A DNA stretch of 64,000 nt from the NCBI RefSeq assembly GCF_947502895.1, contig NZ_CANNBM010000002.1:372001-436000 (forward strand), given 5' to 3'. The stretch's first letter is position 1. Each line of letters begins with the position of its first letter. Shown in pieces: positions 32,677 to 41,808 of the stretch. A program made the position numbers and the translations under genes. This stretch comes from an uncultured Sulfitobacter sp. GTDB lineage: Bacteria; Pseudomonadota; Alphaproteobacteria; Rhodobacterales; Rhodobacteraceae. The notes below the pieces were generated by a model. The model was given only the letters and a program-made list of their open reading frames with translations, was not told where the DNA came from and ran no database searches.

Positions 32677-35609
32677 GCCAGAAAAACAGGCTTCCGGGTG
32701 GCCAGATCAATCGGGCCAAAACCCATAAATTTCTTTTTGATGGCAAACACTACACAGGCCATGCCGGCGATACGCTTGCCTCGGCGTTGCTGGCCAATGG
32801 TGTGCGGCTTATGGGGCGGTCGTTCAAATATCACCGCCCCCGCGGCCCGCTGACAGCAGGGTCCGAAGAACCCAACGCGCTGGTTGAATTGCGCGGCGGT
32901 GCGCGGCAGGAACCCAACACACGCGCCACCACAGCCGAGCTCTTTGACGGGCTGGTCGCCAAAAGCCAGAACAGGCTCGGGTCGCTCAAGTTCGATCTGC
33001 TCTCGATCAACGACCGCTTTTCAAATTTTCTGACAGCAGGGTTTTACTACAAAACATTCATGTGGCCCGCTGCCTTCTGGGAGAAGGTATACGAGCCGAT
33101 CATCCGCAATGCCGCAGGTCTTGGGTCGCTCTCGCTCAAGGATGACCCCGATGTATATGATAAAGGATTTTTGCACTGTGATCTGCTGATTATCGGTGCG
33201 GGGCCAGCAGGGCTTGCAGCCGCGCTCACAGCCGCGCGCAGCGGGGCCGATGTTATCATTGCGGATGAGGATTTCCGCATGGGCGGACGTCTGAACAGCG
33301 AAACCCATAGTCTGGGAGATGTCGCGGGTAGCGATTGGGCAGCCGCGACCGTAGCCGAACTTGCCACACTTCCGAACGTGCGCATCATGCCGCGCACCAC
33401 GATTATCGGCGCGTTCGACCACGGGATATTTGGCGCGGTAGAGCGCGTCAGCGACCATCTGCACATACCCGAAGCTGGCAAGCCACGCCAAGTGCTTTGG
33501 CGCATCTATACACGGCAGAGCATCCTGACCGCAGGTGCTATCGAGCGTCCCATTGCGTTTGAGAACAACGACCGACCAGGTATCATGCTCGCCTCGGCGC
33601 TGCGCACCTATGCGAACCGTTATGCCGTTGCAGCAGACAGGCGCGTTGCGATCTTCACCAACAATGATGACGGACACCGAACAGCAACGGATTTATTGGC
33701 CAAAGGGGTCAAAATCGCAGCCGTAGTCGACGTGCGCGCAGATGCACCTCGCAGCCTTGACTACGAGGTGCTGCACGGTGAAGTCATTGATACCAAAGGC
33801 CGTCTTGGCCTTACCTTTGCAGAAGTGCGTCTTGCAGACGGCACCGTTCGAACGCTGGAATGTGGCGCCTTGGGCCTGTCAGGCGGATGGAACCCCAATG
33901 TACATATGACCTGCCATCAGCGGGGCCGTCCCATGTGGAACGAGGCGCTTGCCGCTTTTGTACCGGGGAAGGCCCTCCCCCCAGGCATGACAGTCGCAGG
34001 TGCGGCCAATGGCGATATGTCTACTACGGGGGCCCTGCGCGGTGGTGCGCAGGCCGCCCAAAATGCGCTCGGCCTGAAATCCGCCCTGCCCGATCTGCCG
34101 CAGGCCGAGGATGCGCCGGTTAACATCAAACCGTTCTGGTATGTCGAGGGATGCAACCGTGCATGGCTTGACCAGCAAAACGATGTAACAGTCAAAGACG
34201 TCAAGCTCAGCCATCAAGAGGGCTTCCGCTCCGTCGAGCACCTCAAACGGTATACCACGCTGGGCATGGCCACAGACCAGGGTAAAACATCGAACATGGG
34301 CGGCCTTGCCATCATGGCAGAGCTTGCGGGCAAGACCATCCCCGAAGTGGGAACAACCATCTTCCGCCCCCCCTATACGCCCACGGCAATCGGGGTTTTC
34401 GGGGGCCGCGCGCGAGGCCAAGCCTTCCATCCCAAACGCCTCACGCCTTCCCACGCATGGGCCCAAGAACAGGGCGCGGTATTTGTCGAAGTTGGTAACT
34501 GGCTGCGCGCCCAGTGGTTTCCACGCGCGGACGAGACAACGTGGCGCGAAAGCGTTGACCGCGAAGTGCTCGCCACGCGAGCCTCTGTTGGCGTCTGCGA
34601 TGTGACCACATTGGGCAAGGTCGATGTGCAAGGCACCGATGCCGCCACTTTCCTTAATAAAATCTACTGCAACGGTTTTGCGAAACTGGCCGTCGGTAAA
34701 ACCCGATACGGCCTGATGCTGCGCGAAGACGGGATTGCTATGGACGACGGCACTGCCGCACGGCTCGCCGAAGACCACTTTGTCGTCACCACCACAACCG
34801 CCAACGCGCTGCCTGTCTACCGCCATATGGAATTTGTGCGACAATGCCTCTTTCCCGATCTCGATGTGCAGCTGATCTCGACCACCGAAGGCTGGGCGCA
34901 GTACGCCGTAGCAGGCCCCAACAGTCGAAAACTGCTGGAAAAGATCGTTGATCAAGACATTTCGAATGACGCATTTCCCTTCATGGCATGCGCCAACATC
35001 ACCGTCTGCGGCGGGCTGCGCGCGCGACTTTTCCGTATCTCATTTAGTGGCGAACTGGCATTCGAGATCGCCGTGCCGACTGCCTATGGTGATGCACTGA
35101 TCCGCAAGATCATGGAAGCCGGCGCCGAATATGACGTCACCCCTTACGGCACCGAAGCCCTAGGTGTCATGCGGATCGAGAAGGGTCACGCCGCAGGGAA
35201 CGAGCTGAACGGGACCACGACTGCACAAAACCTTGGCATGGGCAGAATGGTAAGCAAGGCCAAGGACAGCATCGGGTCAAAACTGTCCGAACGCGAGGGG
35301 CTTAACCGTACGGACGATCTGCGGCAGGTTGGCATCAAACCAATTGACCCGAACGACCCTGTGCCCGCTGGCGCGCATCTGATGAATGCAGACGGGCCGG
35401 TAGAAGCCGCCCATGATCAGGGTTACGTGACCTCCGCGTGCTATTCTCCCAACCTCGGCCATGCCATCGCACTCGCGTTTGTGAAGGATGGCAGCAACCG
35501 TATGGGAGAGCGGATGCGACTAGTCAGCCCCCTCACAGGCGTTGAGGTAGAAGTCGAGATCGTCAGCGCGCATTTCATTGACCCAGAAGGAGAGCGGCTT
35601 CGTGCATGA
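32673..35609 (+). CDS. soxA: sarcosine oxidase-type alpha subunit, set 2 (canonical)
   Basis: A 978-residue alpha subunit of standard length. N-terminal Fer2-like domain (GKHYTGHAGDTLASALLANG), canonical SEEPNALVEL, NAD-binding GAGPAG at 175-180, ENNDRPGIMLASALRTY, FRSVEHLKRYTTLGMATDQ and a C-terminal GcvT folate-binding half. The start overlaps the soxD stop; the longer frame would run through soxD and is rejected. It would deliver the oxidised methyl group to tetrahydrofolate with NAD bound in the Rossmann domain. No folate-recycling genes lie nearby. Confidence 0.93.
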   Translation: MSQKNRLPGGQINRAKTHKFLFDGKHYTGHAGDTLASALLANGVRLMGRSFKYHRPRGPLTAGSEEPNALVELRGGARQEPNTRATTAELFDGLVAKSQNRLGSLKFDLLSINDRFSNFLTAGFYYKTFMWPAAFWEKVYEPIIRNAAGLGSLSLKDDPDVYDKGFLHCDLLIIGAGPAGLAAALTAARSGADVIIADEDFRMGGRLNSETHSLGDVAGSDWAAATVAELATLPNVRIMPRTTIIGAFDHGIFGAVERVSDHLHIPEAGKPRQVLWRIYTRQSILTAGAIERPIAFENNDRPGIMLASALRTYANRYAVAADRRVAIFTNNDDGHRTATDLLAKGVKIAAVVDVRADAPRSLDYEVLHGEVIDTKGRLGLTFAEVRLADGTVRTLECGALGLSGGWNPNVHMTCHQRGRPMWNEALAAFVPGKALPPGMTVAGAANGDMSTTGALRGGAQAAQNALGLKSALPDLPQAEDAPVNIKPFWYVEGCNRAWLDQQNDVTVKDVKLSHQEGFRSVEHLKRYTTLGMATDQGKTSNMGGLAIMAELAGKTIPEVGTTIFRPPYTPTAIGVFGGRARGQAFHPKRLTPSHAWAQEQGAVFVEVGNWLRAQWFPRADETTWRESVDREVLATRASVGVCDVTTLGKVDVQGTDAATFLNKIYCNGFAKLAVGKTRYGLMLREDGIAMDDGTAARLAEDHFVVTTTTANALPVYRHMEFVRQCLFPDLDVQLISTTEGWAQYAVAGPNSRKLLEKIVDQDISNDAFPFMACANITVCGGLRARLFRISFSGELAFEIAVPTAYGDALIRKIMEAGAEYDVTPYGTEALGVMRIEKGHAAGNELNGTTTAQNLGMGRMVSKAKDSIGSKLSEREGLNRTDDLRQVGIKPIDPNDPVPAGAHLMNADGPVEAAHDQGYVTSACYSPNLGHAIALAFVKDGSNRMGERMRLVSPLTGVEVEVEIVSAHFIDPEGERLRA

Positions 35610-36165
35610 TCTTACTCCCGTGACCGCCCTCGGCTTTGCCGAGCCACGCGTTGATCGCTTTGACCGTCTTACCATCACCGAAAATGACGGGCTGGCGCTG
35701 GCCTCTGTCGCCGCGCGGATGGGGCGGGAAACAGAATGCCACGCCGTCCTGAAAAATCTGTTGGGCGCTGTCCCACAAGTCGGCAAAGCCGTCTTGCACG
35801 ACCCCGAGGCAGGTTTCTGGATGGGGCCCGAGCAATGGATGTTGGGCGCACCGCGCGCCACCCATGAACTTCTGGCAGAACAGCTAGGCGCATTGTTCGG
35901 CGATGCTGCTTCCGTAACCGAGCAATCAGGCGCATGGGTTTGTTTTGACGTCACAGGCCCCGCGATGCCGGACCTGAGCGAACGTGTTTGCGCCGTACCG
36001 ATCCGCCGCATGATCGCAGGTGATGCCCAGCGCACAGTTATCCATCACTTGGGCTGCTACGTGCTGCGTAGACAAGCACAAGATCACATCCGTATTCTTG
36101 GCCCTCGCGCTTCGGCCGCCTCCTTGCATCATGCATTGATAGAGGCGGCAGAGGCTATCTCGTAA
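35602..36165 (+). CDS. soxG: sarcosine oxidase-type gamma subunit, set 2
   Basis: A 187-residue gamma subunit beginning at a GTG that overlaps the soxA stop by 8 bp, with AAGGAG in good position. The N-terminus HDLTPVTALG is the family signature, followed by RVDRFDRLTITENDGLALASVAAR and a GcvT-like half domain. An upstream ATG at 35578 lies deep inside soxA and is less likely. It completes the second SoxBDAG set. Confidence 0.88.
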   Translation: MHDLTPVTALGFAEPRVDRFDRLTITENDGLALASVAARMGRETECHAVLKNLLGAVPQVGKAVLHDPEAGFWMGPEQWMLGAPRATHELLAEQLGALFGDAASVTEQSGAWVCFDVTGPAMPDLSERVCAVPIRRMIAGDAQRTVIHHLGCYVLRRQAQDHIRILGPRASAASLHHALIEAAEAIS

Positions 36166-36495
36166 GGCGTGATTGAACCTGATCGAGGTAGACTTACGTG
36201 GCCCCCGACAGGGTCTCGATTTATATATCAGATGGTGTGTCACGGCTTCAGGGGTGACAAACACACCAGAACCGCGCGACGTTCAGGCGACGGCGGTTGT
36301 CGCGCATGATCCCATAGATGATGAAAACCCTTACAGTTTCCATGACAGGGCGACAGCATGTTCGATTGCGCCGCCCAAAGAGCTGCGCGAGACGCAATAA
36401 CGCGGCCAAAGCACACCTCTGGCCGCGTTCACGCGCATTTAGCTACCGCTAAGACGATCGGATATGTGCCACCTCAGGCACAGCCCTGCGCGCAA
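36166..36495. other. intergenic region after soxG set 2, with a hairpin
   Basis: 330 bp between convergent operons. A perfect 10-bp inverted repeat (AACGCGGCCA 36399-36408, TGGCCGCGTT 36420-36429) lies 66 bp beyond the iron-type binding protein stop and may terminate it; T-runs are poor on both strands. A 75-codon plus-strand frame (36173-36400, TTG start) has no ribosome-binding site or known domain. Confidence 0.5.
36399..36429. terminator. probable terminator hairpin between convergent operons
   Basis: A perfect 10-bp GC-rich stem with an 11-base loop. On the minus strand the stem is followed by a short T-rich stretch (ATT after GCGTT). Likely the terminator of the downstream minus-strand binding-protein gene, possibly bidirectional. 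Confidence 0.5.
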
Positions 36496-37527
36496 TTACT
36501 TCCAACCGACCTGATTGAAGATTTTCTGCGCTGTTGGGACGTTTTGCGCCACTTTGCTCAGATCTACAGCATCAGGACGGAACAAACCCAAGGCCGCAAC
36601 AGACGGGCTGAGCGCCACTCCTGGCACAGCGGGATACTCGTCATTGCCAGCCGAGAAATACTGCTGCGCCTGATCGCTCACAAGATACTCCATAAACCGG
36701 ATCGCGTTTTCTTTATTGGGTGCATTCAATGCAATGCCGCCACCTGACAAATTCATGTGCGCGCCTTCACCGTTTTGCGCTGGAAACACCCAGCCGATGT
36801 TCGCACGCGCGTCTTCTGGCAGACCGCTGACTTCTCTGCGGATAGAACGCGCAAAATAGTAGGTATTCGCAATCGATATATCACACTGGCCCGACACTAT
36901 CCCGCGCAGCTGGTCGGTGTCACCACCTTCAGGATCGCGGGCAAAGTTATCGACCACGCCTTGCGCCCATGCTGTTGCCGCCTCTTCACCGTGGTTTTCG
37001 ATCACTGCAGCCAGCAAGGTCTGCGAATACACGTTGGAGGAGGAACGGTGGCAGACCATGCCTTTATAGGCCGGATCAGCCAGCGATACATAATCCTGCG
37101 GCGGGTTGGCTACATCATTTTTGTCGTAAAAGATAATCCGCGCACGTTGGCTGAAACCAAACCACTGGTTGTCTGCATCTTGCAGGTTTGCAGGAATGCG
37201 CGCCTCCAGGACATCGCTGTCGATAGACTGTAGCACCCCAACGGATTTCGCCCGTTCCAGTCGCGAAGTATCTACCGTCAGCAAGATGTCCGCAGGAGAG
37301 TTCGTACCTTCTGCTTGCATGCGGGCAATGAGTTCGTCCGCCTTGCCCTCAATCCGGTTAATCGTGATGCCCGTACTTTCAGTAAAGTCAGAATAAAGCC
37401 GTTCATCCGTGTCGTAGTGACGCGATGAATACAGGTTCAGCTCACCTTCGGCCGAAGCCACAACCGGCCCAAGCGCAACCAACGCCGTTGTCATTGAGGC
37501 CATCAGATATGTGAAAGAGCGTTTCAT
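36496..37527 (-). CDS. Fe(III)-type ABC transporter substrate-binding protein (FbpA/FutA-like)
   Basis: A 343-residue periplasmic binding protein. Signal peptide at residues 1-26 (cleavage after ASA). The mature start ELNLYSSRHYDTDERLY and ANTYYFARS with the tyrosine pair Y223-Y224 are typical of ferric-iron binding proteins of the FbpA/FutA class. Start at 37525-37527 with AAGGA 7 bases upstream. No ABC permease or ATPase is adjacent, so it is an orphan receptor here. A 15-bp palindrome 69 bp upstream may be an iron-responsive operator. Confidence 0.88.
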   Translation of the reverse strand: MKRSFTYLMASMTTALVALGPVVASAEGELNLYSSRHYDTDERLYSDFTESTGITINRIEGKADELIARMQAEGTNSPADILLTVDTSRLERAKSVGVLQSIDSDVLEARIPANLQDADNQWFGFSQRARIIFYDKNDVANPPQDYVSLADPAYKGMVCHRSSSNVYSQTLLAAVIENHGEEAATAWAQGVVDNFARDPEGGDTDQLRGIVSGQCDISIANTYYFARSIRREVSGLPEDARANIGWVFPAQNGEGAHMNLSGGGIALNAPNKENAIRFMEYLVSDQAQQYFSAGNDEYPAVPGVALSPSVAALGLFRPDAVDLSKVAQNVPTAQKIFNQVGWK

Positions 37528-37595
37528 AGGATATCCTTGAAAAATTTGTTTACTAAAACAGTCAGACACTATTTTTTCGGCAAGCGCAACTATTC

Positions 37596-37610
37596 CGACT
37601 AAATTAGTCG
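37596..37610. promoter_or_regulatory. palindrome upstream of the iron-type binding protein
   Basis: A perfect inverted repeat CGACTAA-A-TTAGTCG in an AT-rich promoter region, 69 bp before the ATG of the binding protein. Placement and symmetry suggest an operator, plausibly iron-responsive given the gene. A plus-strand terminator is unlikely because no plus-strand gene ends here. Confidence 0.55.
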
Positions 37611-37642
37611 TGTATTTTTTTGCCTATCTTGGTTTGGTTCAA

Positions 37643-37822
37643 CTACACCGTACTCACATTTGCCAGCGCTTCTTCAAATGCGCGGCGGGTGGATGGACAT
37701 TGGTAATTATCCGCTAACGCAGCTTGTGTGATCCTACCGCAGACCGGACATGTACAACGCCCGCACCTGTCCCTGACCGCGTTTACATAAAATCCGCGCG
37801 TGGCATTGCTTGCATGGATCAC
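37643..37822 (-). CDS. possible small cysteine-rich ORF
   Basis: A 59-codon frame (GTG start) directly downstream of the second hyuA. It contains RCGRCTCPVCGRI, a knuckle-like cluster of four cysteines, with a fifth cysteine in NYQCPS and a helical tail AFEEALANVSTV. This resembles a zinc ribbon, but there is no visible Shine-Dalgarno and it uses codons such as AGG and GGG that are uncommon in the neighbours. It may be a remnant or a chance frame; I list it with low confidence. Confidence 0.25.
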   Translation of the reverse strand: MIHASNATRGFYVNAVRDRCGRCTCPVCGRITQAALADNYQCPSTRRAFEEALANVSTV

Positions 37823-37843
37823 GGAGAATGGCGCGCTACTGTT

Positions 37844-39949
37844 TCAGTACTTGGAGGGTGCGATACGGGTATTTTCGCTTGGCACCACAATGTCGATACA
37901 GCCATCAGGCTGGCATATGGCAACACGGCTTTTGGGAACAATCGTTGTGGTATTCGCTTCTGCGATCTGAGCAGCCCCCCTGACCAGCCTGCCCACCTTG
38001 AACCTGTCACGATCATAGCGGTAGCTCGACAGGGATGTGCCCACCCCAGGATCATATATTCTACATTTTCCGTTGATAACCGCAGTTTTAAGCGGTGGTT
38101 GAACCTGCGCGCTTCGGGCAACTTGTTGCTCTTGTGTCATGGCATTGACCGACAATGCCACAATCAAAATCTCGGCATCCCCGAAACTGTCGCCAAACAG
38201 CTTTTCGTATACGCCCAGGAACAACCTACGCAATATCGCCGCATCAGGGCTCAAGGCTTGCGCCTCGGTCAGGGTGACTGCAATTTCACGGTCTTCTCCC
38301 GAGACATGCATTTGGGCCGTGAACTCAAACAAGATCGGGCTGCTGGCATTACACTTGCGCAGAAAAGATGTGGCCTTGGCCCGAAGCTGCGCAAACAGGT
38401 CTTTGGTCTCGCCCACCTCAAACGCCGAAAGGGACATTTGTGCATGACAGTAGGCCCTATGACTGAACGGCGCGCGCAACAGCCCGATGGCAGACCCGAT
38501 ACCAGCATCAGGCGGAACCAGACAGCGCGTAACACCGAGGTTTTCGCACAAACGGCCTGCATGCTGCGGGCCAGCCCCACCAAAAGCGATCATTGTATAT
38601 CCCGTCAGGTCTGCACCAGTCGCTGTTGCAAGTGCCACTCCTGCTCTGGCCAAGATCTGATCTACCGCTTCGACAATGCGAAAAGCGGCCGTGCGGGTTT
38701 GAATATCAAGTGGCTTACCCACTACTGTTTGAATCGCTGTCAGCGCAGCTGTATGGTCCAGCTCTATTGTACCGCCCGCAACGTAAGTTTCACGCATTCT
38801 GTCCACCACAAGATTTGCATCGCTCACCGCAGGTTTGCCACCGCCGCGCCCGTAACATGCAGGCCCCAGCACCAATCCTGCGGTGTCCGCTGCGACACAG
38901 ATATCTCGGGCCGCATCCAGACTAGCGAGCGACCCGCCCCCTACTGCAATTTCGACAACATCAGGCAGTTTAGGTCGTACGTCCCAGCCTTCCGTGTGTC
39001 GGGGTGCGCCAATCTCGCCAGACGGGCTGCGCGTTTTCGAAGGTCCATTATCAATGAGCGAAATCTTGGATGACACGCCCCCCATTTCAAACGATATGAC
39101 TTTTTCCACCCCGTAGCGCGCGGCGATATCTTTGGCAAAAGCCACACCGCTGTCATTGCTGGCAGCAACCAGCCGCACAGGAGACGCCATGCCTTCGTCA
39201 AATGACATGAGCCCCCCATCCGCAGACATGAGCAATACATCACAGGCCACACCCTCTGCTCTCAACTGTGTCTCAAGCCCTGCAAGATAGGCGGTCATCA
39301 CGGGTGCGATAATAGCGTTGGCAACTACTTTGCTAAAACGCTTGGACGCGCGTGGTTGCAGAGGCATTTTGCAAGATAGCGATACCCACGCATCTGGCAT
39401 CATTTCTGCCAGCACCTGTGCCACAAACATCTCTTGCGCGGCGCTATGATGCGACGGGCAAAGCCCCACGGCCACACATTCAAACCCTACGACGGACAGC
39501 TGGGACACAACCGCTTCGACATCCGCGCGGATCAGCGAAAAACTGGCGTCGCTGGCATCAACTGTACGCAAGGGTATGGTGAACCAAGCATCACGCGACA
39601 GCAGCTGTTCCGGCAATGGCGGGTTCGGGCTGATTATCTGTCCTTGTTGGTCTCTTTGCCCATCTGTCGTTTCAGGATAGACCTGAGTGGTTATGAAAGC
39701 TGTTTTAGCGCCACGCCGTGCGCGTAGGGTATTGGTTGCCAGTGTCGTGCCATGGATGATCTGGGTAATTTCGTTTGGTATGATGCCCGCCTCGGCGCAG
39801 ACTGTTCGCATGGCTTCAATCACCGCATCTTCGGGTTTTGAACAGGGCGTAAGCGTCTTGGCCGCAAAGGTCTGTCCCTCCACATCCAGCATGACAGATG
39901 TAAAAGTTCCGCCAGTATCAACCGCCAGCCGCACAGATTGCGTTGCCAC
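37844..39949 (-). CDS. degenerate hydantoinase A-like paralogue, orphan
   Basis: A 701-residue HyuA-family protein related to the HyuA at 27512-29602 along its whole length (for example IHGTTLATN, GRGGGKPAVSDANLV, IAFGGAGPQHAGRLCENLGV). Key ATPase motifs are altered: GGTFTD reads GGTFTS, the FDMGGTTAK motif reads FEMGGVSSK, and HSGGG reads SADGG. There is no hyuB partner. Start chosen at GTG 39947-39949 with GGGAGG upstream. It follows ureG by 77 bp on the same strand and could be the tail of the urease operon. Probably catalytically impaired or with altered function. Confidence 0.78.
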   Translation of the reverse strand: MATQSVRLAVDTGGTFTSVMLDVEGQTFAAKTLTPCSKPEDAVIEAMRTVCAEAGIIPNEITQIIHGTTLATNTLRARRGAKTAFITTQVYPETTDGQRDQQGQIISPNPPLPEQLLSRDAWFTIPLRTVDASDASFSLIRADVEAVVSQLSVVGFECVAVGLCPSHHSAAQEMFVAQVLAEMMPDAWVSLSCKMPLQPRASKRFSKVVANAIIAPVMTAYLAGLETQLRAEGVACDVLLMSADGGLMSFDEGMASPVRLVAASNDSGVAFAKDIAARYGVEKVISFEMGGVSSKISLIDNGPSKTRSPSGEIGAPRHTEGWDVRPKLPDVVEIAVGGGSLASLDAARDICVAADTAGLVLGPACYGRGGGKPAVSDANLVVDRMRETYVAGGTIELDHTAALTAIQTVVGKPLDIQTRTAAFRIVEAVDQILARAGVALATATGADLTGYTMIAFGGAGPQHAGRLCENLGVTRCLVPPDAGIGSAIGLLRAPFSHRAYCHAQMSLSAFEVGETKDLFAQLRAKATSFLRKCNASSPILFEFTAQMHVSGEDREIAVTLTEAQALSPDAAILRRLFLGVYEKLFGDSFGDAEILIVALSVNAMTQEQQVARSAQVQPPLKTAVINGKCRIYDPGVGTSLSSYRYDRDRFKVGRLVRGAAQIAEANTTTIVPKSRVAICQPDGCIDIVVPSENTRIAPSKY

Positions 39950-40026
39950 AGCATACCTCCCGAGTTGCGCAAGCAAACTGTGTGACAGGCGGGCTGCGAC
40001 TACAAACCCTTTTTATTCACGCGAAG

Positions 40027-40647
40027 CTAGGCCACATGCAGGCCGCCCTGCTGAACGATATGCTGCACGACGGCGTCAGCCCCCTTGCCATGACGCAGAG
40101 CACAGAAGACGAAAGGCAGATCACCACGCATTCTTTTGGCATCCCGCGCCATGACGTCCAGCGACGCACCCACATGGGGGGCAAGATCGGTTTTATTGAT
40201 CACAAGCAGATCGGATTTGGTAATCGCAGGACCGCCTTTGCGCGGTATCTCTTCGCCAGCAGCCACATCGATCACATAAATTGTCAGATCCGCAAGTTCG
40301 GGGCTGAAAGTGGCAGAGAGGTTGTCCCCCCCGCTCTCGATCAGAACCAGATCAAGATCATCATGGCGTGCGCGCATCTGTGCAATCGCCGCCAGATTGA
40401 TAGAGGCGTCCTCGCGGATTGCCGTATGGGGGCAACCGCCTGTCTCTACTCCGATCACGCGGTCTTTGGGCAAAACTTGCAGGCGCATCAGCGCCTCGGC
40501 ATCTTCTTGGGTATAAATATCATTGGTGATCACCCCCAGTGACAGTTTGGGGTGCAGCGCACGGGCCAACGCCGCCGTCAGTGTTGTTTTGCCTGCGCCG
40601 ACGGGTCCGCCAATGCCCACACGCAGGGGGCCGTTCATCTGTGTCAT
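40027..40647 (-). CDS. ureG: urease accessory GTPase
   Basis: A 206-residue SIMIBI GTPase that powers nickel insertion into urease. P-loop GGPVGAGKTT near residue 13, ETGGCPHTAIREDAS with the CPH metal-binding motif, LVLIESGGDNLSATFSPEL, and VINKTDLAPHVGA (NKxD specificity motif). It works with UreE, UreF and UreD/H. It overlaps ureF by 4 bp (ATGA). Last of the canonical urease genes in the operon. Confidence 0.96.
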   Translation of the reverse strand: MTQMNGPLRVGIGGPVGAGKTTLTAALARALHPKLSLGVITNDIYTQEDAEALMRLQVLPKDRVIGVETGGCPHTAIREDASINLAAIAQMRARHDDLDLVLIESGGDNLSATFSPELADLTIYVIDVAAGEEIPRKGGPAITKSDLLVINKTDLAPHVGASLDVMARDAKRMRGDLPFVFCALRHGKGADAVVQHIVQQGGLHVA

Positions 40648-41288
40648 GTTCTGAATATCCTATGGTGGAGGGTTTCGTGCTGCATTGATGCGATCTCGGC
40701 GGCAAAGGCACTGCTGGCCAGATCATCAAGGCTGTCTTTGGCTGATGCCGCGCCAATACTGCTGCATACAGAAGCAAGCCTGTGCAAAACCATTTGCCCC
40801 TCGGTCTGACCCAACGGCACCAGCCGCACGGCACAAGACACCAGATTGGCCGCAAACGCCTGCATGTACATTCCTGCTGCCAAGACGGCAGGCAGGCCCA
40901 GCTGCCCCGCTGAATAGCCGACAGCGACAGGGTGACAGAGGTCTGGTAGTTGCACAGGCCAGATCGCGTTGGTCGTGCGGCAAAAGGCATCGCCTTGCTG
41001 AATGCTCTCCATCAACCGCTCTGCGCTAGGGGAATAGGCGCGTGCAACGGCGTCAAGTTCCACTGCTGCATTTGCATCGACACACCGATATGCCGCGTGC
41101 AACAAGATAGCATCACTGCGCCCCGTGCCATGCTCGAGAATATCGCGCACCCAATTCTCCAGCGTGGCGGCACTGGAAACCCTGCCGTCCTGAATGGCGA
41201 CTTCCATCCCATGGGAGTAGGCGAAACTGCCCAGTGGATAGTTCGGGGAAAACCATTGGTTTAGCGTAAAGACCGGATCAATGATCAT
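40644..41288 (-). CDS. ureF: urease accessory protein UreF
   Basis: A 214-residue all-helical accessory protein. The family signature SPNYPLGSFAYSHGME is at residues 14-29, and EGQMVLHRLASV lies near the C-terminus. UreF bridges UreD-apo-urease and the UreG GTPase. Start chosen at the ATG of MIIDPVFTLNQWF, overlapping the ureE stop by 11 bp; the longer frame runs back into ureE and is rejected. Confidence 0.93.
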   Translation of the reverse strand: MIIDPVFTLNQWFSPNYPLGSFAYSHGMEVAIQDGRVSSAATLENWVRDILEHGTGRSDAILLHAAYRCVDANAAVELDAVARAYSPSAERLMESIQQGDAFCRTTNAIWPVQLPDLCHPVAVGYSAGQLGLPAVLAAGMYMQAFAANLVSCAVRLVPLGQTEGQMVLHRLASVCSSIGAASAKDSLDDLASSAFAAEIASMQHETLHHRIFRT

Positions 41289-41769
41289 GGCTGTGCAAAT
41301 GGGGCGCATGGGCGGTGGCGACATGCTCGTGACTGTGCGTGCGGCCATGGCCGTAAGCGCCCCCTTCCGGCGTAAACGCGCGTTGCACTTCTTTCACGAC
41401 GGCCCCCAGATGGGTCAGCATATGGCCGATTACAGGGTCGGTCTGGATCAGCAGATGATCGGCCTCGATCTGGCAGGGTGTGTGGCGGTTTCCGATATGC
41501 CATGCAAGCTGCACAAGGTTATCACCAGTTATCTGCAACAATGCCTCCTGCGCGGCGGCGACCTCAATCATCACACCTGCCGTGGTTTCCAGAGCGTCCG
41601 CGTTATTCAGCGACGTCGTATGTTCCAGATCGACAAGCACACTCTGCCCGTCGGTGGTCGAAATCACTTTGCGCCGCAAAAACCGCTGGTCATAGGTCAG
41701 CTCACATCGTGCATCGGCTTTGTGCCACGTACCAGCGGCGTGAATTGTTCGGGTAAGATGGTCAGGCAT
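41278..41769 (-). CDS. ureE: urease nickel metallochaperone
   Basis: A 163-residue UreE. The middle contains LAWHIGNRHTPCQIEADHLLI, the conserved nickel-binding part, and the C-terminus is a histidine-rich tail with ten histidines in the last 25 residues. It delivers nickel to UreG/urease. It overlaps ureF. Upstream it is separated from ureC by about 430 bp occupied by a plus-strand gene, which breaks the usual urease gene order. Confidence 0.94.
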   Translation of the reverse strand: MPDHLTRTIHAAGTWHKADARCELTYDQRFLRRKVISTTDGQSVLVDLEHTTSLNNADALETTAGVMIEVAAAQEALLQITGDNLVQLAWHIGNRHTPCQIEADHLLIQTDPVIGHMLTHLGAVVKEVQRAFTPEGGAYGHGRTHSHEHVATAHAPHLHSHDH

Positions 41770-41808
41770 GTTATACTTTCATTTACCAGGATGTGGCAGC
41801 GTGGCTGC

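Noticed and set aside
36173..36400. A 75-codon plus-strand frame after soxG set 2
   Set aside because: TTG start, no Shine-Dalgarno, no family resemblance; more likely intergenic DNA.
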